Source: Loxodes magnus
Taxonomy: Eukaryota; Ciliophora; Karyorelictea; Loxodida; Loxodidae
Reading direction: 5' to 3'
Length of the DNA: 64,000 nucleotides
NCBI GenBank assembly: GCA_946699065.1
Contig: CAMPDV010000007.1
Coordinates: 1-64,000 of the forward strand
Of this stretch, positions 47,255 through 61,494 are shown piece after piece (position 1 is the stretch's first letter; the number at the start of each line of letters is the position of its first letter). A program made the position numbers and the translations under genes. The notes below the pieces were generated by a model, which did not search any database, was not told the DNA's origin, and saw nothing but the letters and a program-made list of their open reading frames with translations.

Positions 47255-49895
47255 CTTAAGTGATAAAAAGAAATACTTGCTAATTCAGATTTTTCATCTA
47301 GTTTAGAATTAAAAGAAAGTAGAGAGTAGAAAAGGATAACTAAAAGATTTAAAATAATAAACAGAAAATTAGTTAGTTGAGACAAAGGACTCACTGTCTA
47401 AAAGTAATTTTTAACATTAGATGGCTTTACTCAGATGGTATAAATCTCAAAGCAAGTTTTTATGCGATGCTAAAGCTTTTAATACAAAATCTTACTATCA
47501 AAGCTAAAATATAGAAGATGTTAAGAAGCATTGCATTTGTAAAAGGCAAAGACAAGAATATGAGAAAAAACATTAATTTCATAGATTTGAAAATTGAAGA
47601 CACTAAAGATTATTTTATGAACGTAAAAGCATGCAGGTAAGCTTGAAACCAAATAAAAGCTCCTTAAAAAAGTTCAAACTCGATTAGCGTATTCTGTAAC
47701 AAATCAAATACTGGGCTGAAGTGAAGGAGAATATTTTAACAAACTTTTATCTAAGAATTAGGCTAAGTTAATCTAAAATTATCTATCATTTAAGATTTAG
47801 GCCAGCAGCCTAAAATGAAAAGACTTGCTAAGAAAAGAAAATCATACATTCTTTTTTAAAGTAAACGAAAAGTCAAACCTTAGAATGAAAAGACTCTCTA
47901 AAAAATATTAACTGAAAACAGAGTAATTAGAGACATTTCATGATAAAGAAGTATGCATTTTAAAGAAGCTAATAAACATAAAATAAATGGTTGTAGAATC
48001 CACCTCGATGAAAACGAAAATAGAGAATTACGAGGGTTTATTAAGCACTTTAATTATTAATAATTATAATTTATTTTGCTTATTTAAATTAAAATCTATT
48101 TTTTTTATTATTTCTATACCTAATTTTTATGTTAAATCATATATATTTTTAGTTATAAAAAGCGCTTTCTAGTTGAATAATTTTGGATTACTAAATTATT
48201 ATTTTAGCTTGATTCATTTAAACTAGGGTTATAGCAAATTATTTTATTCTATTTCATTTAATTTTACATTTTTTTAATTCTAAACTATTTATATGATTTT
48301 TAGTGTTAACCATTGTTTTTTATTAAAGTTATAGCAAGCAATAAATAAATAGTTAATTCTGGCTTAAAAGTTATTTTCATATCTAAATATTCAAATTGCA
48401 AGCTGTCAAATAAAATAGTAAATTTGTAAGTTTATGATAATTCTCAATAGCCAATATTTTCCAAAAGATATTAAAATTATACTATCTATATAATTATTCT
48501 TACTAAGTGTAGAAACAAAAATACTAAGGCGTATTTCATTTCTTCCGAGTGGGATTGGCTATAAATTTTTACTAAAGATTCTTTTAAACAATCTTTAATC
48601 CTTTATCTTTTATTCCTTTTACTTAAATCTATCAAAGAAAATATCAAAATATAAGATAATTTAGTTTAATAATTACTATATCCTAAGAAAAATTCTAGAG
48701 TAAAAAAATAAAAGTTATAAAAATGGATACTTTGTATCTAAATTATTTGCAAAATTAATATCATAAATGTCTTCAAGAGTTAGCATCAATTGAATGACAC
48801 TATAAGCAAAAGTTTTACTTTTAAATAAATAAAAATGAGTTATTTCTTAATAGCAGTAATTTTATGTTAATGTTTTTTAATTTACAAAATATAGTAATTT
48901 AATTTTTCTTTTTAATAAGCATATTTGGGATTAAACAGGATTATTATTTTTTGGAAGCTTTGAATGTCTTGTTCATACATCTTCTCTTCATATTCAATAA
49001 ATATTTTCTTCAGATTTAATTTGTAGCATATTTTATAATTATATGAGCACTTTACAGTTTTAGAGAATCTACTATTTATTTTATTAAGTTGAAAAAGTCT
49101 GCAGTGCCTAATTTATTTATATGTTTATTCTTATTAAATTTTATTATATTTCAATATGTTTATTGTATATAATTCCCTAGTTTCAACTTTTATTAATTTC
49201 ATTCTAAATTTTATTTTATTTAAGATTCAAACTAGCAAAATAAAACCACAAAAAGTACAATAAATATTAAATTTATCCAAATAGTTCCACAACCAACTAA
49301 GTAATTTTAGATATTTTTGAACTATAACTTTCAACTACTATTCCTTTTAAAAACTCATAAAAGCACAGAAGCTTTAAAAGTGATAAGATATTAATAAATT
49401 TGCTTTATCTTAATTATAAAATGACTTTCAAAGTCTTAACTACTAAATCTTACTTATGGAATATGAAAAAAAGTAAGTTTTAATACCTAAAATAGAAGCA
49501 TAATATTTAGCTGAGTAACTTATTCTAAATAAAGACATAAAAGAATCTTAAATTACTTATCTAAGACCATATTTCATCTACTTTTAAAAACTTAACTATA
49601 TAATCAACACCTATACTTCTTTATATAATCCCTTATTTTTAAATTTGTCGCAAATTTTGTTTAATAATTAAGTTATTTTCATAAATTAAGAATTTAAGCA
49701 TGATAAAAATATATAGTCAAGAGTTTTATATGCTCTTTATAAGTTTTAATTTATATGTTTTAGATAATGTTTATTACTTAGATTTAAAAATGTTCATTTT
49801 AAATGATGTAAGTAAGTTGATTAAATGTTTTACTTATAAAATAATCTTAAAATTTAGGTATCAAATATTAAAAATTATTAATAGAATAAATATTT
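47255..49895. other. Mostly non-coding, with a coding-like patch
   Basis: A plus-strand frame at about 47400-47900 reads with reasonable composition (CICKRQRQEYEKKHQ, RILQQIKYWAEVKENIL) but has no family. The remainder is AT-rich with nothing recognised. It includes the 3' flank of the membrane-protein gene that ends near 49896. Confidence 0.3.
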
Positions 49896-52800
49896 TCAAA
49901 TCTCTTCGTCTTCATTTTCTATAGAGATATCTTTCTCGTTATTTTAAAATTGATTATTGTTTTCCTGATCTTCTTATATATCTCGCTCCATAAAATTTTA
50001 CTACATTACTTATTTAAATATTTCTTCACTTAAGCTTTATATAATTTAGTTTTAATTTGTCGAACTTTAATCCTATACCTTTACATATTTTGGAGTAAAT
50101 TTACTTTTGTCAGGAAAATTAAAGAGTTACATGCTTTAGCTTGGAATTAAACTATTTAAATAACTAGTCATTTCCATTTATTAATCAGTTTCTACTTGAA
50201 GAGTATCTTAATTACTATTATTATTATCTTTTATGCTTACTTTTTCGATTTCTATATCCTATATATAATTTCCTCATTCTTCATTATCCATTTCAGTTTC
50301 AATGTTTAAATTTTTTATTTATATTATGGCCTGATTTTTACTTATAGGAGTTTAGTCTTTAATCATTTTTGATAGACAGTTTCTGATTCTTCAACATTTT
50401 AATATAGACTTTTTCTCGTTATTTTAACTCTTCTATGCTAAATCTTTATATTTTCTATCAGTAATGAAACATTTGTCCAAGGTTTAAAAGCAAATCTGAA
50501 AAAGCTTATCAGATCAGGCTTAAGTTACTTTAAAAGATTGGGAAAGCGCTTATAATAGAAGCTTCCTATAATAATGATGATAGCTAAGCCTATTGAGTAA
50601 AAAATAATTATAAATGATGAGAGTTGCCCACTACCTTTATGATAGAATGATAAACTATGTAGAAAATATCACTATTAAAGAAACAAGCATCAAATAGTTT
50701 ATCTTCATAAAAGTAAAAGGCTTTACCTTTCAATGTCAAAGTGCAAATATTAGTATTAATAAGGAGTAAATTAAACTATGGTAGATTTCGTATTTTTCCT
50801 TTGCTAGTTTATTTAATATAACTAATAAAATCTGGAAGTAAGTTCCTTTAATTATAAATTTAAGCTGACATTTAATGTGCAAGTACTCTTGAAATTCTTG
50901 TCAGTGTGGCTAAGAAAAAATTACCATTGGTAAATAAAGTCCCAAAACGAGGCAAGACAGAACAAAAGCAAACGTGTGAAGTTGCGAGAAGTAGCTTGCT
51001 GAATAATTTGGCATCATTAAACTTTCACTTCAATCGAGTTAAAAGTTAAGATTCTCATCTCTTCCATATAGGCACTAAAAAGATTCTATAAGACATACAA
51101 AACTGGCAAAAATGTGATTTCAGTCAGAACTAGAGTCAAATTTAAAAAGAGACTTCCTATTTATCTCAATAAGAAAAATTTATTTTCGAAGATAATTTCA
51201 TACCTAAATAAAATGGGCACAATAAAAACTACAGTAACGAAGGGAATGATCACATATAAATAAAATATTGATCGAAACACCTTAATTGGAAAATTAAAAC
51301 CAATCATATCTAACACAAAGGCTTTTATTAAAAGATCTACCTATTAACTAAATAAGTCTGAAAAATCCAGTCCAACTGCTAAAATCTAAAGCAAGCATAT
51401 GGTTAATAAAAAAGAAAGTAATGAATCTTCATTTGAAAGTCATACTTCCTAATCTAAATTAGGAAATTTTTTTCTACAAAATTATATATCCAATAATTGA
51501 AATAATAAGAGTATAAATTATTATAATTAGCATTCTAAATAAATTTAAATGATACGCTGTTTTTAATTATTTACTTTTCGTTCAGAAAAATCGCAATTTT
51601 CATTACAAATAGGAAACTTATCTGAAGGAATCTGAGTTGTATTATCATTTCATAGAGACTAAGCCGTTGGGACATTCCAAAAAATAGCACATGTTGGACA
51701 GTATTTAATATGTGGTACTAACTATAATTTTCATTCTGAATCATATACATATTAACTAAATAAAATTTTAATCTTTTCTAAAAGTGTTACTCTATTAAAT
51801 TTCACTTTTACACTACATCCTACAAATCTATTAAATCCCATGCTTTGAGGATTTTAAAAATCTGAGCCATAATTAATGCAGATTGAAATTCCATAAGTTA
51901 TTATAAGAATTTTTTCTACATAGTAGCATGATGTAATTTGAGCATCCAAACAATTAATTTGTATTTTTTTAATCTTTTGTCCTTCTTCTTATATACTCTA
52001 TCAGAGTTATAGTCATTGATCCTTTCAAAAGTTTTTTCATGCTCTATAATAGATTTGAATCATCAATATTTTCAATAAGGTTACCCATATATAAAAATAT
52101 GAAATTAATATCTCCTGGTTATTATCCAATTTCCATTAATTTGGCACCCATTAATTAAATTGAAAATACAGCAGGAAATGCTAGAATGATTTTTATTTCT
52201 CATTGCATTATTTATAAAGCTATCTTATCATAATAATCTTAAGCTTATATGAGATCATAAGCTGTAAGAGTAGTTTCATTAGTATTCAGGATGTTTTTGT
52301 TGTTTTATATTGCTCATTATTTTATTTAGTCATGAATTTTCTAGTTAGAAGGTTTTATTTATTCGAAAAAAAATCCAAAGTTATTTCATTTATTTTTCTA
52401 AAGGCATTAAATGTACATTTCTCAAAACAGCTTCCAAGAAATATAATTATTAAAAACATTCTAGTGCTATAGATATTCTGTAATTAGTCTTCTCTACTAA
52501 TATATGTGTATGGAATTATCACATTCATTGCTTTTAATACATAATATCTGATAGTCAACTTGTTATCAATATACTTCCCAAATGAACAACTCCTATTCCG
52601 AAGTAGCTTTCTATAAGCACTTACAAAGTATAATAAATATCGTATCTTTGTCCTCCATAAGAAAGAGGATTAGCTCTTATTAAATAGTTACCTAGTAGAT
52701 TTTAATCTTTATTTATATAATCAATGAAGCAAGGAATATAATGAGGAGGAAATGTAACCAAAGTTTAAGATGCTTAGCCATTTGGTTCTTTATCATTTGT

Positions 52801-53921
52801 AGAATAAGACATTTAAATTATAATTTTTTCAGGTGGAGGGATACAACTAGGACCAGGATATGTAATTAATTATTTTTAAACAACATTATTGCTTATTATT
52901 TAATAAACCTCTATAAGCTCTTTATTCTATATATTATAAACTGAAAACTCTGCTGAAATCTGTCTTTTCCAATTAAAAAATTAGTTTCCATATGTTTTTA
53001 AAAATTCTAGATAAGTTTTGTCTAAGTTATAATCTCGAAATTAATTGACATAATCTATGAATTTTAAGGTTTATAAAGCATAATATGCAGTTAGTTCTAA
53101 ATAGTTTCCTGGAATAAATTCCTTTTGTGCTAAAGCAATCAATCCGTTATCTAGAATGTTTAAATGAATCTTAGAATTTTCTTAAACTAACTAAGTTATT
53201 TCAGCTTTTATTAAATTTGATGATTCCAAGCCTATTACTCAAGCATACTGATTTCCCATCATTTAGTAAAATTTTGCTAGATTAAAATAAAAGCCTACCA
53301 ACAGACATCAGCTTGCATTAAGATAGTCGAAGATCCATAAATTTTAATTCCTTTTGGGAATTCATTCAACAACTTGTTTTGGATTTGGCTATTTTTATAT
53401 TGTTTTTAATTCATACCATAATAAGAATTTAATGGAATATTAGCTGAAGCACTTATTCCTATTTTTGACTGATTAATGTATTCGCTAGGCTAATAAAACC
53501 TCTTTCCTACTAGCTTAAATAAGATTTTTTTTTTAAGGGTAATTTCTTCTTACTGATAGCATGGCATTATCCAGTAGATGTTTTAGATTTAAAATTATTT
53601 ATCACTTCTATAAACAATAAAACAAAGGCATTGCTTGCCTAACTATCTAATTCTTTACGTGTAAATTTCATTAAAGCTAATATAAAAAATGATTTAAATG
53701 CTAAAAACTCTTATTTTAGTTTCAATTTCAGTAAATTAAAAATCTTAATTCTTTAAGTATAAAGGAATGGGTTAAAAGTTAGTTTATTCAAAATTACTCA
53801 TGTATATATGGTATGCTTAAACATCTGAAATGTAAGGAATTGTATGTGGAGAACTTCCTATGAGAATGTTAAGGAATACAGTTTAAAATAATGCAGCGAA
53901 GAGAATAAGCAAGGATAACAT
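49896..53921 (-). CDS. Large polytopic membrane protein with a long exported region
   Basis: ATG 53921 opens a hydrophobic start (MLSLLILFAALFQTVF), a likely signal or anchor. The next 2.4 kb is rich in Tyr/Asn/Ile and reads as an extracellular domain: KRFYQPSEYINQSKIG, LTAYYALQTLKFIDYV, FPPHYIPCFIDYINKDQ, and a Cys patch KYCPTCAIFWN near 51690. From about 51420 to 50500 come several membrane spans (LLSFLLTICLLQILAVG, VIIPFVTVVFIVPILF, SLIYSLLILIFALW), then an Asn/Gln/Glu-rich cytoplasmic tail ending ENEDEEI at TGA 49898-49896. The frame changes at least three times, with net zero: about 53300, between 52600 and 51900, and near 50950. These could be tiny introns (a 15-base GTAATTTTTTCTTAG sits at 50922-50908, though 15 bases alone do not shift frame), assembly errors or decay. 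The family was not identified; a surface receptor or channel is possible. Confidence 0.5.
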
Positions 53922-53924
53922 TTT

Positions 53925-54455
53925 TATTTTGTAAGGGAAATAGATTATTCACTTATAAACTAGAAAAATAAATATTATTTTCTTTATTTATAAACTAATG
54001 AAACAAAGGAATAAAAACCATAAGCAAACAAATAAATTTTGGAGTTTATAAATAAGAAAAATAGCAACGAAATAAAAAATTAGGAAATAATTTATATTGA
54101 AGCAATTAATCTCCAATTAAAGGTATTTAGTTTTTAAATAGCTTTACATAATAAATTTTGTAATTGATAAGTGATTTTTATTATTAAAATGGTAATGAAC
54201 TCATTACAAGACTATTTACTCACATTTACGAATAAATTTAAATTTATTCTTTTTATTTGATTTGAAGAAGTAAAGTAGAATTATATTTGAACTTAATGCT
54301 TTTTATTAGTATTGTCATTTATTATTTAATTTGCTTTACTTTACAAGCAAAAAGCATATCAACATAAAATATGAAGACATTACTCAAAATAAAATAAAGG
54401 GAAGCAATAGTTTGCAATATTTTATTTAGGAGATTGGGATTATTAGAAACATATG
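53925..54455. other. Upstream region of the membrane-protein gene
   Basis: AT-rich, no gene recognised. It should contain the promoter for the minus-strand gene starting at 53921. Confidence 0.3.
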
Positions 54456-54459
54456 CAGA

Positions 54460-54930
54460 ATAAAAGTAATTAAGCATCAATTAAGATAGTAATAAAATAA
54501 AGTATAAGAAGCATATAATCATGCAATGACTGCGAATGAGTATCAAGGAAGAAAAGATAAACCAATGAAAGAATGTTTAACTGTATAAGATACTGTCTAA
54601 ACTAAAGAAAAAATAAAATGCTTAAATTAAGAGCAAGAAACCTCCTTGCTTTTAAATTTATATTTGAAGAAAGCAATTTAAGATAATGAAAAATAGTAAA
54701 CTATCTAAATAAAATCTAAAATTAAGTCAAAAGTTAAATTTACACAGGAGTAAATAATTTGCCATTAATAAAAAAAGGAAAGCTATATAATTTATTAAAA
54801 ACAGTTATACCAACCAATAATCTAAATTTTAAAAGTTTAACTAATTTGCTAATCGTAATAAAAATTTAAGGAATTGGTTAGATGCTTTAGATCAAGATCT
54901 TATATATAAAAAGGAAATATTATATTTTTA
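54460..54930 (+). CDS. Unidentified Gln/Lys-rich coding-like ORF
   Basis: One frame reads naturally for about 150 codons: EAYNHAMTANEYQGRKDKPM, KECLTVQDTVQTKEK and a Lys/Gln-rich helical end. No motif, start or stop could be fixed. It may be a small host gene or a fragment. Confidence 0.25.
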
Positions 54931-54979
54931 AATAGATAATGCAGGCTTTATAAAATGCCTTGCTACTCATAGAAAATGA

Positions 54980-57900
54980 GAATTTCTTTTATATAAATAT
55001 TTAGTATCTGTATTAGTTTTGAAGTTCCTAAATATGGTTAAATTTATTATATCATTAATAACTGATTAAGATTAAGAGATAACTAAAGCTTCATATGAAA
55101 TTTGCTACTTATATTTTAAGAAAAATTTGATGAATCTATTTTTAAATTTTTAACTTTTCAAAAAGCTAAGCATTTTAAAATACTTTATATCCTGCTCTAA
55201 CATATGACACATCATTATTGTATCTTTCTATTAATATTCTCTATACAAAAATGGAAAAGTTCTATGATATCTATTTACTCTAAAAATTTGTATATATTTT
55301 GATATTTAAAAAAGGAAATTACTATATTCATTAAGTTATATCTACGCCTAATTAACAAATTTCTAGTACTTCTAAATCTTTTTTCCTGCTGATTTAAATT
55401 AATTTTTGCTTTGCTTTACTTTAGCTATTTTTTAAATAGATATTTTAAGCTTAATTAGTCAAAAGTAAATATTAAATACTATCTCACTAAATTAAAAAAT
55501 TTTGATATCTTTATTAAGTAAATCATAATTTCAAATTCCTTCAAATTTTAATATACTATCTTAATCTAGTTAATGCTAAAACTTAGTTAAATCAATTTTT
55601 ATAATCAAAGGTAAAAGTTCCATAATCATGTAAATCATATTTCGAAAATTTTCCTTCAAAACAGTTCGTATTTGTATACAACAAACTCTACTTCCATTTA
55701 AAGGTAAATAATTACTTTAATATACTTCAAAAGTTGAACCCTTTTAATAAATAATTTTTCCTGGTTTTTATTTATTTCCTCTCAAAAGCATGCCTTAATA
55801 ATAATTTCCGTTTGGATAGGTAGTTTTATATTTCTGGATATATGGATTGCAATATAATCCTATTTAGATAGATTGTATAAATAATATTCTTAATGGATTT
55901 TTATTTATTAAAAAGTAACTTAATTCTTTCTCAAACTCACTATTAGAGCACAGCTATTTTTCTTTAAATTTTAGTTAAGTAAAAGATTATAATTATAATC
56001 GAGAAATTATGAAATAGATAAATCTAAACTCTATTAATTGACTATACTATTGAAGTATCTATTGTAAATATAAAAGAGTAGGATATTATTAGAGTTACTA
56101 TTAACTTTAGTTATAAGCTAATAAAATGTTTTATTAATCTAAGTTAAATAATAAAGCTAAAGTTATTAGTTAAAGGAAAAACAGCTTTATTATTAATAGT
56201 TGGGTGATAAATTAAAAGAAATGGAGTGTTTTAGTTTAATTAATAATAACCATATAACTAAACTGTTTCTTATCAATTATTTTAAGATTGCTAAATTAAT
56301 TTTATTCTAGTTATTAATTTCAAGCTTTTTAGATCTAATTTAGATTTATCTAATCTATCATCATTTAGGACATTAGTATCAGTTATAGCTAATTTCTATT
56401 TTAGGGCTTTAAGTATAGAATAGCGTGATTTTCTCTCTTGAAGCATTTAAAATTTTTGATGTATTATATTAAAATTTTAAATTAAGAATAGACTAACTAT
56501 AAAGGACGAGTTCTAATAATTCTATGTCAACTTATATAGCTTATAGTTGCTTTCTTTTATTTAAAGTTCTTTACTTGTCTATAATAATCCTTATTTCTTA
56601 AGTTTTAGCTTTAAATTACTAATTATCACTTCTATAGCTTTTTAGAATAGCCCATTTGTTGGGCAATTTTTAAATAGTGCTTTTCTTAGTTTAATTATAC
56701 TTCTTAGACTTATATAAATTCCCTACTTTTACTTAAAATAAGCTACATATCATAAAAAATCTATTTAAGTTTTAGTCATTAAAGTTTCTTCTATTATTAG
56801 AAAGAATTTAATCTAATTATGAGAAACCACAAATTGTACTAAAGATTATCCTATAACTTAGATATTGTTTGAGTGTAATACACTAGCTACTACAATGATA
56901 ATATCATAGCAATAGATATTAAGCATTAATTCTACTTAATTTAGAGCTGTTTTAGTTTAAGATTTAAAGTTTTAGCTTGCTAATGAAAGATTAAAGTAAA
57001 GATATAAGTAATATAAGTAAGTTAAAAGTTGTAAGAAAGCAGAGAAAGTAGAAGCATTAATTAAATAGGGTACTAATTGAATGAGGCTGGAATAATTAAT
57101 AAAGGCATAATAGTAGGAATAGTTTTAAAACCACATAAATATCATTAAAATTATGAATGCTATATAGTTATCATCTAATTTGTCATTTCATTAGGTAAAT
57201 AGAACTTATAATCGCAAACATGTTATTTGAAATTAGTATTTTATTGGTTCTATTTTTATATTTATAAACTAGGTAAAAATGAGCGGGAAATTTAATTTTA
57301 ATAATTTAAGAGCAAATTTAAAATTAAAAAAGGAATCTAAAATGTAAAGTTTAATTCTATGAAGTGATTTAATAAGTATAATGAAGTTATATAATTATAA
57401 TTATTAATATATATTATCTATAATAATAAAAGGAGTATTATTAAGACTTTAATATGATCTATTAGTTCTAGCAATAAGTAACTTAGTTATTTAAAGATAA
57501 TTAGATAAACATTTTTTATTAATACACTTCATTATTAATTCTAAGGATTAATTTTGCTCATTTAATTATTTCTTACACTTTATCCTATCAAACCACTCTT
57601 GAGCTGAATTATTGATCATTATTCTAAGTTTTCTGTTTATTTCGTTTTATTTGCTTTTGCATAGCATATCCAGTTTACAAATAGGGTTTTCACAAATGTT
57701 CATCAAATTTCTTTCAATTTTAATTGTATTTAAAAATTTGCTTGAGCAAGATACGTTAAATAAATTAAAGAATCTTGTCTCAGACTTACAATTTAAAATG
57801 CAATGTGCTGAGATTGATTATGTTACGCTCTGAAATACATAATAAAATGTAGATCATAGTCAAAGTAATTCTTTCTAGTACCTGTATTTTAAAGACTAAG

Positions 57901-58420
57901 CCTACATATTCTTGAAATCTAATATTTTAATATGGTCTTTCATTTCTGGATTATATTGTAGTAACTATTGCTGTCCTAGCATCCTTTAATCTTCTAAATT
58001 TTTCCTCCTAAAGTTAAATAATTACTTAAAGAATTTATTTTTACAAAGAAAGCTCTTCTTATATTTGTGTATATGCTTTCTAGGCCTTAAGTATAGAGTT
58101 TTAACTTAATTGGTTTATTTATTTTTAGATGCTAAAATAAAGCATTAGCCATTAAATTTATCTCTAGGTATCTTTAATTATTAAGATCAATCTTTTCTCT
58201 AAAATGCTTCTAACTAATCTATTAATATCTCTTACCTTTCTGTCCAGCAGTAGTCTCTTAATTTCAATAACCTATTATATCATCTTAATTAATAAGCACT
58301 TAGCAATATCTTTATTATGCTATTTTTTATTTTAATTTTAAATTTTATTTAAGTGTTAAGATTCATACTAAGAAGTGTATAAACAAGAGTAGAATGATAT
58401 TAAGATAGCTAAGAAAAGAA
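54980..58420 (-). pseudogene. Old minus-strand helical-repeat gene, paralogue R2
   Basis: Colinear with 44440-47250 (see there). The best coding patch is near 58100-57900 on the minus strand, LKAQKAYTQIQEELSLQKQI then EEKFRRLKDARTAIVTTIQS, a coiled coil. The two copies differ by many indels, so the duplication is old, unlike the recent 15-kb one. Confidence 0.45.
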
Positions 58421-58424
58421 GCTT

Positions 58425-59850
58425 GAAATTAGAACCAGAATAAGTAGAAAATAAAAATCAGTCTATAATTCACATTTATAACTAGTTATGAAGTTAGCAT
58501 CTAATAAGGGGTCAGAAAGGATATCTTAAAGATAAGAAAATGCTTACCATAAAATTAGTGAATGGAAAACGTTGGTTTAATGTCTAAAGGTACTCTTTAC
58601 CAATAATTGGCTTTATTCTGAAAGTATAAATATCTTGGCACTGCTTAAAGCAAGCTTTTAGTTGAATTTTTAGAATTTATTACATAATATTATCATAATA
58701 ACCTAAATATACCGAAGGCAGCTACAATCCAGGTTTAAGTTAAAATATCAACAACTTTTTTTTGAGATTTAAGTTCTGAATTCAGTGGTTTGAAGCTGTG
58801 TATAGAAAAGGTCTAAAATCTTGTCAGCTAATAACTTGAGTAGGTGAAATGAAGAATAATTTTAATTACCATATTAGATTTATGAGCAGCAGATTGCATG
58901 AAGAGACTTAATTAGAATAACAAGTCTTAAAAAATTGATTCAAAGCTCGCTGAATATAACTAAAATATATAAGAATAGGGAGCAGAAATACAAAATTAAA
59001 AAAAATTAGAATAAGAAGCATAGTATCTTCTTGGCTTGAAATAGCTTGACTGCGTAGAGAAACCATAGAAGGAAATACATAAAAGAGATTGGATTTCTAA
59101 GATTTGCACTGAAGTGTAGTTAGGTAGTAGAATAAAGATTAACGATGACTTTTTATTTTCCACTTTTTCGAAAAGTTAAATTGTTTGAAATTAAATGCAA
59201 CCTCACTAGTTTCTTCTATATTGGTTGACTTAAAAATAATATTGAAATAGTACATGAATGTTTTAAATAGCTTTTACAAGTTTGAACTAAATCTAAACTT
59301 TAATTAGACCATCAAGTATTCTTTACAAAATCTTTGCCTTTTCTCTATAATTATTTTGAATCTATTTTTTATACTTATGCTTCAAAATCTGTATTTGCTA
59401 AGCCTTTTCTATAAATGCATTCTTTATTATTTTTTAACTTGCAGTCTTAACTTGATTAATATATTCCTTAAATGCTTTTATGGTTCACCTTTAAACTGTT
59501 TAGTTATGAAATTACTACACAGTATTAGTCAAAGACCTTAATAAAAAGTTTACTATGGAATTATCAAATTACAAATGTAGATATTTTAATTAAATCACTT
59601 TTTTGTTTAATTATCAAGATAGTCTAACCATTTAATTTCCGTTTATTAGTAATAAAATCTATCTAACTATGCAGAGTATCACTAAACCTTAGTTAGAATT
59701 TATCATTTTATATTCCAAGTTTTTAAGTTTAAAATTAAAAAAGGAATCTAAGATTTAAGTTCTAGAAATGAAAAAAGGTTTAATAAATAGAATTAAAGAA
59801 ATAAATAGAAATCTAATAAGCAGAAATGCCAAAACCATAGAGGTTCAAGA
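58425..59850. other. Mostly non-coding, with repeat scraps
   Basis: About 59730-59790 repeats a motif of the R1/R2 pair (AAATTAAAAAAGGAATCTAA). Short plus-strand coding-like patches occur near 58540-58700, echoing 47400-47500. Nothing else recognised. Confidence 0.3.
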
Positions 59851-59856
59851 CAGTTA

Positions 59857-60300
59857 ATGTTGAATATCAATATCGAACTACTTAGAAATAAAAACATTTT
59901 AAAAGAAAATTAAAATAAACACTAAAATACTGAAATTAACTATGCTAAGTTGACTAATCAGATCACCAAAATACATATAATAGAATAATTAAAGGATAAG
60001 AATCAACTTCAAAGTAAGAAAGCATATTTAGAAGTAAAATAATAATAATAAATTAATTCTAGTAAGATAAGTTTATAAAACCTAATCTAATCATCTTATT
60101 CTTAAATTAGGCTAAGTAATAATCAAACTGAAGAATGTTCGAAAGACCATTCTAAGATAGTTTAAATAATAAGTAAATTATTAATAATTTTAAGATATAA
60201 GGAGCAAGTTTCAAGCAATATTTAATAATTTAAGCTAAAAATAATAAAAAATAAGAGTAACTTTAAATTTATTTTAAATGAGTTAATTTTAAGAACATAA
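59857..60300 (+). CDS. Coiled-coil protein, unidentified
   Basis: From ATG 59857 one frame reads MLNINIELLRNKNILKENQN and continues with a heptad-like pattern (AKLTNQITKIHIIEQLKDKN) for about 145 codons, ending somewhere near 60300; the stop is uncertain because TAA is also Gln. It could be the 5' part of the zinc-knuckle relative that follows at 60430, whose coiled coil is in a different frame, or a separate small gene. Confidence 0.35.
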
Positions 60301-60429
60301 AGTAAATTTTAATTATTAGGGGAGACACTTTTTAAATTGCGAAGATAATTGAATATTATTTAGATTTACAATTATAATTTTAAGATATTTTATATAAAGT
60401 AGATAAAATAATAACTTATACTAGCTATA

Positions 60430-61490
60430 ATATAAAAAGGCTGACTTCAAGAAGAATTTTTACCACCTCCTCAGAACAGGAGAGAAAACCAGAAGCACAT
60501 ATTCTCACCACATCTTCTTCAACTAAACATTCTTCTTTATAAAAATAACCAGAACTATCTAATAAATTAGAAGAACTTATAAAAAATACTAACTCCTACA
60601 AATTAAAATAAAGCGGATTTCTTCCATCAAAAGACAAGTAAGAACGGAGATAAAAATTCAGAACAGAAAAGTTAACACAGATCTCAACACCTCCATTTAA
60701 AACTGAAATAAAAGACCACTCAACTGAATAATAAAAATAATAACGAAAAAAAATAAACTAAGAAGTTAAAGTACGATAATTCAATATAGATCCTATTACC
60801 TTTGATTTTGAAAATACTGAAATAGAATAAATGGACTCTGAGTAGATGAAACAGATGATTTATCAAATTATTAGAAACATAAAAAACTCGAAGAGGAATT
60901 AAACTCCCAAAAGAAAGATATGTTTGCATTAAGCCATGATTTGATAAATCATGAAGATAATGATGAAGTTCATATGGTAGACCGAAGAGCTAAAGTCGGA
61001 GTTTATGTGCAACTTGCAAGTTTAGAGAATTATATTTGAGTAATGCAAGAGAAAGATGAGAAAAGCTGAGTAAAATTAGATTCTAGACTTAAATTAATAG
61101 AAGTAAACCTGTAGAAGCCTACAGGAAAAAAATACTCCAGCTAAACAAAGAAGCTCCAAACATATAGTATGCAATTAACGAGATTAATAAGAAATGAATG
61201 AGAATCGATCTATCAGAAACTCTTAGAAAAAATAGATTAAAAATCCTTAGAACGTATAATAAACAAGATCCAAGCAAATATGAAGTCTCTTTTATTTAAC
61301 TTTAAACTTTTGATTTCTGATTAACCAAATAAAGATGAAATACGTAAATTCATTCATTCATAAAAAATCTACTTTCTTTAGTCTTAAACTCATCTGTTTT
61401 GAAAATATCCTTGTAAATTATGTGATTATTGGAAAGATATTAAATAATCTTATAACTGTTTAGATTAAGCTGAACAATAAAGTTGTACTA
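60430..61490 (+). pseudogene. Zinc-knuckle-family ORF, knuckle not canonical
   Basis: It starts with RRIFTTSSEQERKPEAHIL, a Ser/Thr-rich basic segment; the DNA here matches the start of the remnant at 24600-25330. Then comes VRQFNIDPITFDFENTEIEQ followed by MDSEQMKQMIYQIIRNIKN, which parallels RTFNPYMDLGDLNKEQ...MTKEEMAKLILALIGKNKDL of the ORF at 28404-29336, and a coiled coil (about 60880-61330). A CKLCDYWKD segment near 61423 stands where the knuckle should be, but the His and spacing are missing. One frame change falls near 60860. Probably an aging copy of the family. Confidence 0.5.
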
Positions 61491-61494
61491 GCAT

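Noticed and set aside
49700-49924. Plus-strand standard-code ORF as a gene
   Set aside because: It lies antisense to the end of the membrane-protein gene and is made of AT-rich codons with no motif.
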